DNA from: Bacteroides rodentium JCM 16496
GTDB lineage: Bacteria; Bacteroidota; Bacteroidia; Bacteroidales; Bacteroidaceae
NCBI RefSeq assembly: GCF_000614125.1
Contig: NZ_BAKJ01000007.1
Span: 62,001-126,000 of the forward strand
Reading direction: 5' to 3'
Length of the DNA: 64,000 nucleotides
Made by a program: the position numbers and the translations under genes
Notes under the pieces: model-generated
The model's input: only the letters and a program-made list of their open reading frames with translations
What the model was told of the DNA's origin: nothing
Databases searched by the model: none
In this document: positions 57,938 through 64,000 of the stretch, in pieces
Position numbering within the stretch: the stretch's first letter is position 1
Layout of the letters: the number at the start of each line of letters is the position of its first letter

Positions 57938-58622
57938 TTACTTCTTCAACAGTTTGGCTTGTTCGATATACTTGTCGATATCCATTGCCTGGTATGAACG
58001 GAAGTATTTATCCTTGATAGTGGTATACGCCTGGATTGCATCGTCATACTTGCCTTGCTTTACCAGGATTTCTCCGGCTTGCAGCAGGTAGATGGGGCTG
58101 AGGGAGTTGTTGTCGGCTTCGTTGGCGGCTTTCAGCAGCATGGAAGCGGCTTTGTCCAGTTGGCCGAGCTGCGCATAGCAGTTGCCCATGGCGCCTTTCA
58201 TGGCAGGAGCCACCATTTGGTCGTCTCCGTCAAAGCTGTCCAATGCTTTCACTGCTTCGTCATATTTCCCGAGGTGTGCATAGCAGAGACCCATATAGGC
58301 TTTTGCAAGATTGGCTGCTTTGGTGCCGCTGTATTCGTCTGCAACTTTTGCAAATCCGGCAAAACCGATGCTGTCGCCGTTCAGTGCTTGTGCATAAGCG
58401 TCTGCTTCGAAGTATTCTTGTCCTTTGAACAGGGCAGCTTGTGCTTTTTCTTCACGGGGATCTGCATAAAGGTTCTTGTACATCACTACACCGGCAACGA
58501 TGATGATTACTGCTGCTACAGCACCGATGATTGTTTTTTTGTTCTTAATGAAAAAGGCCTCCGATTGTGTCAGTGCGTCCTCCACGTTTAAGGCTTCATT
58601 CGTCTTTTTTTTGTTCTGCCAT
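57938..58622 (-). CDS. TPR-containing membrane protein, YfgM-like (homopolymer frameshift at start)
   Basis: A TM helix (TIIGAVAAVIIIVAGVVMY) near the N-terminus is followed by tetratricopeptide repeats (AKAYMGLCYAHLGKYDEAVKAL, AMGNCYAQLGQLDKAASMLL, LLQAGEILVKQGKYDDAIQAY). The frame from a GTG at 58585 lacks the natural start. An ATG at 58620-58622 (MAEQKK) joins if the run of eight A (58605-58612) were seven, giving about 227 aa. It may be a periplasmic scaffold like YfgM. The eight-A tract could be an error or a slippage site. Confidence 0.8.
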
Positions 58623-58786
58623 TTTTATATAATCTTTTTGTTATTATTCTTATTTATCTAATTCGACCCGCAAAAGTAAGTTTTTTATAGCTATCAACGA
58701 AATTTAGCGGCATCTTTTTTTGTTTTTTCGTTCAGCTTCTTTCATTTCTTTGCAGCAGGTTCTTGTTGGCAGGTATCTCCTGGCCG

Positions 58787-58962
58787 GGCTGCAACTTCAC
58801 TGCATCCGTATTTCAATTCCGTTGCAACGCCTTTGCTATGGTATTGCGACACCTCTGCAATGCTACTGCAATCCCTCTGCAATGCTACTGCAATCCCTTT
58901 GCAGCGCCACTGCAACGCCTTTGCAGCGCTACTGCAACACCTTTGCAGTGCCACTGCAAAGC
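58787..58962. repeat. Array D: exact 22-bp palindromic tandem repeat
   Basis: CTTTGC or CTCTGC starts at 58831, 58853, 58875, 58897, 58919 and 58941; weaker units start at 58787 and 58809. The units at 58853 and 58875 are identical. Later units read TTGCAG-nnnnn-CTGCAA, a 6-bp stem, then a 5-base spacer. It lies between divergent genes; with the element below it fills most of the 58623-59311 gap. Confidence 0.85.
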
Positions 58963-59070
58963 AGATGCGGAGTCTTGCAGTAATAATCTGCTGAATGACA
59001 GGATGCTGCATTTATAGTCGAACAAAATTGGTTTGCGAAAAGAAAAGCGAATAAAGCGAGTATCTTAATT

Positions 59071-59195
59071 CCCCTCCTCCGGGGAGGAGGGGTGCCCAAC
59101 GGGCGGGGTGGTAGGAAGCATAAAGCAATGAAAAACAGCACAGTGTGTATCGCTACCACCTCCCCCTACGGGTACTCCTCCTCCCGGAGGAGGAG
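59071..59195. repeat. CTCCTCC-rich inverted repeat with 40-bp centre
   Basis: Left arm 59071-59113 (CCCCTCCTCCGGGGAGGAGG then GGTGCCC...GGGGTGGTA) matches the right arm 59154-59195 with several mismatches. Each arm is itself a palindrome. It resembles small dispersed elements of Bacteroidetes; a shorter relative is at 31824-31872. Confidence 0.65.
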
Positions 59196-59280
59196 AAGTA
59201 AGTTACCCCGTATTTTTTCGCAAATCATTTCTGTTCTACTATAAACGCGGGCACTTCATCCTTTCAATCGGGATTTTGCT

Positions 59281-59288
59281 TATCTTTG
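59281..59288 (+). promoter_or_regulatory. -7 element of recF
   Basis: TATCTTTG, 24 bp before the start codon; the -33 box is weak. Confidence 0.5.
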
Positions 59289-59311
59289 CCCCACGAACTC
59301 ACGTGACGATT

Positions 59312-60423
59312 ATGATACTGAAACGTATATCTATACTCAATTATAAGAACTTGGAGCAGGTGGAGCTTTCATTCTCGCCCAAGTTGAACTGCCTTTTCGG
59401 GCAGAACGGCATGGGGAAAACGAACCTGCTGGATGCGGTGTATTTCCTATCTTTCTGTAAGAGTGCCGGCAATCCCATTGATTCCCAGAATATCCGCCAT
59501 GAGGCCGACTTCTTTGTCATCCAAGGGTTTTATGAGGCTGCGACGGGACTCCGGAGGAAATCTACTGTGGTATGAAGAGGCGGCAGAAGAAACAGTTCAA
59601 GCGAAACAAGAAGGAGTATACGCGTTTGTCGGACCATATCGGCTTCCTGCCTTTGGTCATGGTCTCGCCTGCCGACTCGGAGTTGATAGCAGGAGGCAGT
59701 GATGAGCGCCGGCGTTTTATGGATGTGGTCATTTCGCAGTATGACAAAGAGTATCTGGAAGCTTTGATACGATACAATAAGGCTTTGGTGCAGCGGAACA
59801 CCTTGCTGAAGAGTGAACAGCCGGTGGAGGAAGAGCTCTTTCTGGTTTGGGAGGAGATGATGGCGCAAGCCGGCGAAGTGGTGTTCCGCAAACGTGAGGC
59901 CTTTATCCGTGAGTTTATTCCTATTTTCCAGTCTTTCTATTCATTCATTTCGCAAGATAGGGAGAAGGTGGGGCTGAGCTATGACTCCCATGCCCGCGAT
60001 GCCTCTTTGCTGGAAGTGCTGAAGGAGAGCCGCGTGCGCGACCGGATTATGGGCTACTCCTTGCGCGGTGTGCACAAGGACGAGCTGAATATGCTTTTGG
60101 GAGATTTCCCCATCAAGCGTGAAGGGTCGCAGGGGCAGAACAAGACTTATCTGGTGGCGTTGAAGCTGGCACAGTTTGATTTCCTGAAACGTACCGGGAC
60201 CACTGTTCCCTTGTTGTTGCTGGACGATATCTTTGACAAGCTGGATGCCTCGCGTGTGGAACAAATCATCAAGTTGGTGGCAGGCGACAGCTTTGGGCAG
60301 ATTTTCATAACCGATACCAACCGCGAACACCTGGACCGTATTCTGCATAAAGTGGGCAGTGATTATAAGATGTTCCGTGTGGAGCAGGGAACGGTTGCCG
60401 AAATGAAGGAGGAAGAGGCATGA
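59312..60423 (+). CDS. recF: DNA replication/repair protein RecF (frameshifted)
   Basis: Loads RecA at gaps during recombinational repair. The ATP-binding P-loop GQNGMGKTN is near residues 33-41; the ABC signature and Walker B are in SQGQNKTYLVALKLAQFDFL and LLLLDDIFDKLDASR. The frame breaks near 59543-59548 (one G lost in GGG; EAATGTPEEIYCGMKRRQKK restored), giving 370 aa, the usual length. The stop overlaps the DciA-like gene. Confidence 0.93.
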
Positions 60424-60710
60424 AGCGCAATAATGCCGAACAGATAGGTGAACTTATCCGTCATTACCTCAGGCAGGAAAGTCTGGAGTCTCCGCTGAAC
60501 GAGCGGCGGCTTATCAGTGCGTGGCCCGAAGTGCTGGGGCCTGCCATTGCCTCCTATACCCGTGAACTTTATATAAAGAACCAGGTGCTTTATGTGCACC
60601 TCACTTCCGCGGCCCTGCGCCAGGAGCTGATGATGGGGCGTGAGTTGCTGGTGCGCAACCTGAACCGCCATGTGGGGGCGCAGGTCATAACGAATATCAT
60701 ATTCAGATGA
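60420..60710 (+). CDS. DUF721 (DciA-like) protein
   Basis: 96 aa. ISAWPEVLGPAIASYTRELYIKNQVLYVHLTSAALRQELMMGRELL is the DUF721/KH-like core. In other bacteria DciA loads the replicative helicase and lies next to recF or gyrB, as here. Overlaps recF by 4 bp and the PHP gene by 8 bp at its end. Confidence 0.88.
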   Translation: MKRNNAEQIGELIRHYLRQESLESPLNERRLISAWPEVLGPAIASYTRELYIKNQVLYVHLTSAALRQELMMGRELLVRNLNRHVGAQVITNIIFR

Positions 60711-61487
60711 GCATCTTCAGTTCATCTGTTCTTTCAATCTTCAGTTCCTTCAATTCCTGGACTGCCCGGTCGTAATACACCGTAGCCTCCAAGTCTCTGT
60801 TGTCGTGCGCGTCCAGTCCGATGATAGCTTTACAGCCTTCATTGGCAGCGATTCGCCAGAACTCCGGGCATGGGTAGGTGGACAAGCCGTGCGCTTCATT
60901 GTAGCTACATAGCCTATATTGTATTCCAGCGGGACATGCAGGCGTGCGGCGGCACGGCAGATGTGCCGGCTGATGGTAGTACAATGGTGGTCGAACTTCG
61001 GATAGGAGCGCATGAACAGGTCCGGATGGGCAAGGCAAGAGAACAGTCCGCTTTCCATACCTTCGATGGCGCTCTCTTCGTAAAGGTCGAGCATGTCGCG
61101 GCTGTCCGTATGATGGCCGAAGTAGGGGAACTTTTCATCAGTGTGGTAGTGGTGGTTTCCGAAGATGATATAGTCCAGTTGGTACTTCTTGATTTGTTCT
61201 TTCAGCCAATGGATATATTGGGGGAAGTATTCACATTCAAGTCCTATCCTGATGTCTATCCGGTCGTGGTATTTCTCACGGAGCGTCTTGAGGCTCTCCA
61301 CGTAGCCGGGGAGCTCTTCGGGGAGCATCCGCATGTCGGCTACGTAGTCGGTACGGTATTTCCAGGGAGTATGGTCCGAAAATCCGAGTATCCGGTAACC
61401 GCCTTTGATGGCGCTGAGCACATACTCTTCGTCATCTCCGGTGGCATGCATGCAGCGTGTGGTGTGTGTATGATAGTTGGTTCTCAT
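60703..61487 (-). CDS. PHP-domain phosphatase, histidinol-phosphatase-like (frameshifted)
   Basis: The PHP metal motifs are present: NYHTHTTRCMHA at the start, GFSDHTPWKY, IRIGLECEYFPQY, HPDLF and, after the break, GLDAHDNRD. The frame is interrupted near 60899-60904; one extra A restores YVATNEAHGLSTYPCPEFWRIAA. Corrected length is 261 aa. It probably dephosphorylates histidinol phosphate or a sugar phosphate. Confidence 0.87.
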
Positions 61488-62017
61488 TGTGTTATGATTT
61501 TATCCATTCGTATATCAAACGGTTCAGCCGGAACTTCTTCTACGAGTTGAAACGGGAAACAGATGCCGGCTTTGTAGGCCGACGGGATGCGGGACAGAAG
61601 TCGGTCATAATAACCTTTACCGCGCCCCAGCCGGTTGCCGTTACGGTCGAATGCCACGCCGGGGACTACTATGAAGTCTATGGCCTCATAGTCGGTAAAT
61701 AGTTCGCCGGTCGGTTCTTCGATGCCGTATGCGCCGGGTTTCAAGTCTTCGGGTCCGGTGTACAGCCGCAGTTCCAGGTCGTCACCTACAACTACCGGAA
61801 GCAGTATCCGCTTTTCGCGGCTCCACTTCCGGATAAATTCGTGTGTGTCCACTTCGTCTTTGAGAGAGTGGTAAAGCAGTACGGTCTTTGCCGCCCTGAA
61901 AGCAGGGTGTGCCTCAAGGGCGGCAAGTATTTCAGCAGACTGACGCGTAGTGGAAGAGCTGTGTCGGGTCTTCAACAAAGCTACCTGCCTGCGCAGTTCT
62001 TTTTTCCTTTCCATCAT
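61484..62017 (-). CDS. 5-formyltetrahydrofolate cyclo-ligase
   Basis: 177 aa. Converts 5-formyl-THF to methenyl-THF with ATP. The family motif LGRGKGYYDRLL and VVPGVAFDRNGNR are clear; EVDTHEFIRKW is typical. It overlaps the protease gene by 86 bp and the PHP gene by 4 bp. Confidence 0.92.
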   Translation of the reverse strand: MMERKKELRRQVALLKTRHSSSTTRQSAEILAALEAHPAFRAAKTVLLYHSLKDEVDTHEFIRKWSREKRILLPVVVGDDLELRLYTGPEDLKPGAYGIEEPTGELFTDYEAIDFIVVPGVAFDRNGNRLGRGKGYYDRLLSRIPSAYKAGICFPFQLVEEVPAEPFDIRMDKIITQ

Positions 62018-63671
62018 CTTTTGTATCCTCTATGATTGGTGTCGCTTCCGGGGCTTTGGGGAATGCCTCGCCACGTTCCAGAATATCCAATGCCTTCTTG
62101 ACGGTGGCATCGCTTTGGTTGATGTAGCGGATGTATTGCTCCCTTCCCAGTATGTTATAGATAATGTTGCCGTAAAGACTTCTTTCCAGTAGTTTGTAAG
62201 ACTTGTGGATAAGCAGGTTGCGCCGCTTTACTCCCTTGGAGTCTGCAAAACGTACAAACTGCTCCACGATACCTTGGTGACGAAGGTACTTCAACAAATC
62301 TTCTTCATTGTCGTATTCACTCAATTTCGCACGGTTGCGGTCGGTATACTGGAAGCTGAATTGCAGAATCAGTCCCTTGTTGCTTACTTCTATCAGGTAA
62401 GAAGATACTCCGGTTGTGTCTTGCGGAACGAATACGTCCGGCATAATGCCACCGCCGCCGTATACGGGTCTGCCCAAACCGGTAGAGTAACGCAGGCTTT
62501 CGTCCAGTTTGATGCTGTCTTTGGAGAAGAACTCGCCGTGTTCGTAACGGGTAATCCAGTCCATTTCGTATTTGCTGTCCTTGCCGTTCTCGTAGGGGCG
62601 CTGGATGCAACGGCCCGATGGGGTGTAATAGCGGGCAATGGTCAGGCGGATGGCGGAACCGTCACTGAAGTCGATGGGTTGCTGCACGAGTCCCTTGCCG
62701 AAGGAACGGCGTCCTACGATGGTTCCGCGGTCATTGTCCTGAATGGCGCCTGCAAAGATTTCGCTGGCCGAAGCGGAACTCTCGTTTACCAATACCACCA
62801 GCGGCAGCTTCTGGCAACTGCCGGTACCGTTGGCATATTCCTCCATGCGGGGATATTTGCGGCCGTGAGTATATACTATCAGCTTTCCTTCCGGCAGGAA
62901 TTCGTTCACCATGCGTGTGGCGGCTTCCATGTATCCTCCGGTATTGTCGCGCAGGTCGATAATCAAGCCTTTGCACTTCTCGTGGCTCAGTTGGGCAATC
63001 GCATTCAGCAGCTCCACGTGTGTGGTGCGTCCGAATTTGCTGATTTGTATATAGCCATAGTCATCATCGAGCATATAGGCTGCATCAATGGTGTTTTGCG
63101 GGATGTCGCCGCGTGTGATGTTGAATTCGAGCAGTTCCTTTTCCGTGGCACGCTTGACGCCTAACTTCACTTGGCTGCCTTTCGGACCTTTCAGGTTGCG
63201 CATGGCCTTTTCGTTTGTCAGGCCTTTGCCTACGAACAGGCTGTCGTTGACCATCACAATACGGTCGCCTGCCATCAGGCCCACTTTTTCGGACGGTCCG
63301 CCGGGAATCACGCTGTTTACGTGTATCGTGTCTTCCTGAATGGTGAACTGGATGCCTATACCGCTGAAGCTGCCTTCAAGTTCGGAATTAACCTCCTCCA
63401 GTTTCTGTGCGGGGATATAGGTGGAGTGGGGGTCGAGTTCCGCCAATATCTGCGGCATGGCCTTCTCTACCAAATCGGTCATGTTGACGGTATCCACATA
63501 CTGGTCGTCAATAACACGCAGCAAGGCATTCAGCTTGTTGGACGAGCTATTGATGATTCCCAGTTTATTACCGGCAAAATGCCTGGCGTAAAATGTTCCG
63601 ATAAGGATTCCCGCGACTACGCTGATTGCGATGATAAGCGGCATAAAGCGGGAAGTATTTTTTGTACCCAT
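61932..63671 (-). CDS. S41-family C-terminal processing protease
   Basis: 579 aa. An N-terminal TM helix is followed by a PDZ domain (ELEGSFSGIGIQFTIQEDTIHV...) and the S41 domain with the Ser in VNESSASASEIFAGAIQ and the Lys in GRRSFGKGLVQQP. Such periplasmic proteases trim cell-envelope proteins. Its last 28 codons overlap the 5-formyl-THF cyclo-ligase gene. Confidence 0.93.
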   Translation of the reverse strand: MGTKNTSRFMPLIIAISVVAGILIGTFYARHFAGNKLGIINSSSNKLNALLRVIDDQYVDTVNMTDLVEKAMPQILAELDPHSTYIPAQKLEEVNSELEGSFSGIGIQFTIQEDTIHVNSVIPGGPSEKVGLMAGDRIVMVNDSLFVGKGLTNEKAMRNLKGPKGSQVKLGVKRATEKELLEFNITRGDIPQNTIDAAYMLDDDYGYIQISKFGRTTHVELLNAIAQLSHEKCKGLIIDLRDNTGGYMEAATRMVNEFLPEGKLIVYTHGRKYPRMEEYANGTGSCQKLPLVVLVNESSASASEIFAGAIQDNDRGTIVGRRSFGKGLVQQPIDFSDGSAIRLTIARYYTPSGRCIQRPYENGKDSKYEMDWITRYEHGEFFSKDSIKLDESLRYSTGLGRPVYGGGGIMPDVFVPQDTTGVSSYLIEVSNKGLILQFSFQYTDRNRAKLSEYDNEEDLLKYLRHQGIVEQFVRFADSKGVKRRNLLIHKSYKLLERSLYGNIIYNILGREQYIRYINQSDATVKKALDILERGEAFPKAPEATPIIEDTKDDGKEKRTAQAGSFVEDPTQLFHYASVC

Positions 63672-63674
63672 GAT

Positions 63675-63753
63675 GTTTATTTACTATTAGACTATTTACA
63701 ATTTACTATTTGGCTGCGCATGCAACTTTCCATTTTCAACTTTCAGCTTTCCA
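63675..63753. repeat. AT-rich word repeats between protease and deaminase genes
   Basis: TTTACTATT and ATTTAC words, then CTTTCCATTTTCAACTTTCAG-type words. No clear hairpin. Confidence 0.45.
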
Positions 63754-64000
63754 TTATTCATTATCCATTGAAACAAACACCACCTCGATGCCTGCCCGTT
63801 TCAAAAGTTCGATACCATCTTCCAGACGGTATTTCTCGGAGTAGACCACCCGTTTGATGCCTGCCTGAATAATCAGTTTGGAGCATTCTATGCAGGGGGA
63901 GGCAGTGACGTACATGGTGGCACCGTTACTGCTGTTGTTCGAGCGGGCTATTTTGGTAATGGCGTTTGCTTCGGCATGGAGCACGTATGGTTTGGTGACG
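63754..64000 (-). CDS. Deoxycytidylate deaminase family, C-terminal part
   Basis: The frame runs out of the window. Visible motifs are the zinc His in VLHAEANAITK and the PCIEC pair of Cys with their spacing. It deaminates dCMP to dUMP for thymidylate synthesis (ComEB-like). The N-terminal part is beyond base 64000. Confidence 0.88.
   Translation of the reverse strand, partial: VTKPYVLHAEANAITKIARSNNSSNGATMYVTASPCIECSKLIIQAGIKRVVYSEKYRLEDGIELLKRAGIEVVFVSMDNE

Noticed and set aside
58742..59011. Cys/Ala-rich small proteins on both strands of array D
   Set aside because: A 22-bp repeat is not a multiple of three, so all frames repeat the same words; no start signals or homology.

Overview
The window looks like chromosomal DNA of a gut Bacteroides or a close relative. 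The evidence is a SusD-type outer-membrane protein beside a surface glycan-binding lipoprotein and two GH3 glycosidases, a fused LpxC-FabZ, a type-2 PyrF, many Bacteroidetes-only families, and repeated promoters of the Bacteroides type (TAnnTTTG at -7 with TTTG about 19 bp upstream). I cannot name the species from sequence alone. There are no insertion sequences, prophage genes, CRISPR arrays or rRNA genes.

Layout. 0-6.7 kb: the end of a polysaccharide utilisation locus (SusD C-terminus, glycan-binding lipoprotein, two GH3 enzymes). 6.8-10 kb: SPFH membrane protein, alpha/beta hydrolase, ribbon-helix-helix protein, small membrane protein. 10-11.8 kb: possible small RNA, a tandem palindrome array, and a LuxR-type regulator with a hemerythrin (RIC-like) protein. 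11.9-17.2 kb: BlaI/BlaR1-like operon with two secreted TlpA-like proteins. 17.2-18.5 kb: Ntn amide hydrolase. 18.5-24.8 kb: miaA, a pRiA4b Orf3-like gene, the lipid A genes lpxA, lpxC-fabZ and lpxD, and an HD hydrolase. 25-26.8 kb: two uncharacterised genes separated by a second array. 26.8-44.1 kb: a long minus-strand run of housekeeping genes (pyrF, prfA, purM, lemA, aroE, menG, purC, phoH-like, pgeF, obgE, adk, hpt, peptide transporter) with a HepT/MntA toxin-antitoxin cassette inside it. 44.2-51 kb: third array, nnr, truA, an EamA transporter, a HigB/HigA pair, msrC and others. 51-57 kb: YitT, acyltransferase, Crp-like regulator, small secreted or unknown proteins, a second HigBA pair and two tRNA genes. 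57.3-64 kb: ribH, a TPR protein, fourth array, recF, a DciA-like gene, a PHP phosphatase, 5-formyl-THF cyclo-ligase, an S41 protease and a partial dCMP deaminase.

Two patterns cut across the window. First, at least four intergenic strand-switch regions (about 10.3, 26.3, 44.3 and 58.9 kb) carry tandem arrays with a 21-23 bp period. Each unit is a short imperfect palindrome. The sequence differs between loci but the architecture is the same. I do not recognise this as a named family and consider it the most interesting signal here. Second, about fifteen genes are interrupted by one- or two-base indels, nearly all net deletions and mostly in short homopolymers, including recF, truA, nnr and a cell-wall peptidase. 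This looks like sequence-consensus error rather than gene decay, so I annotate these as single genes and give the position of each break.
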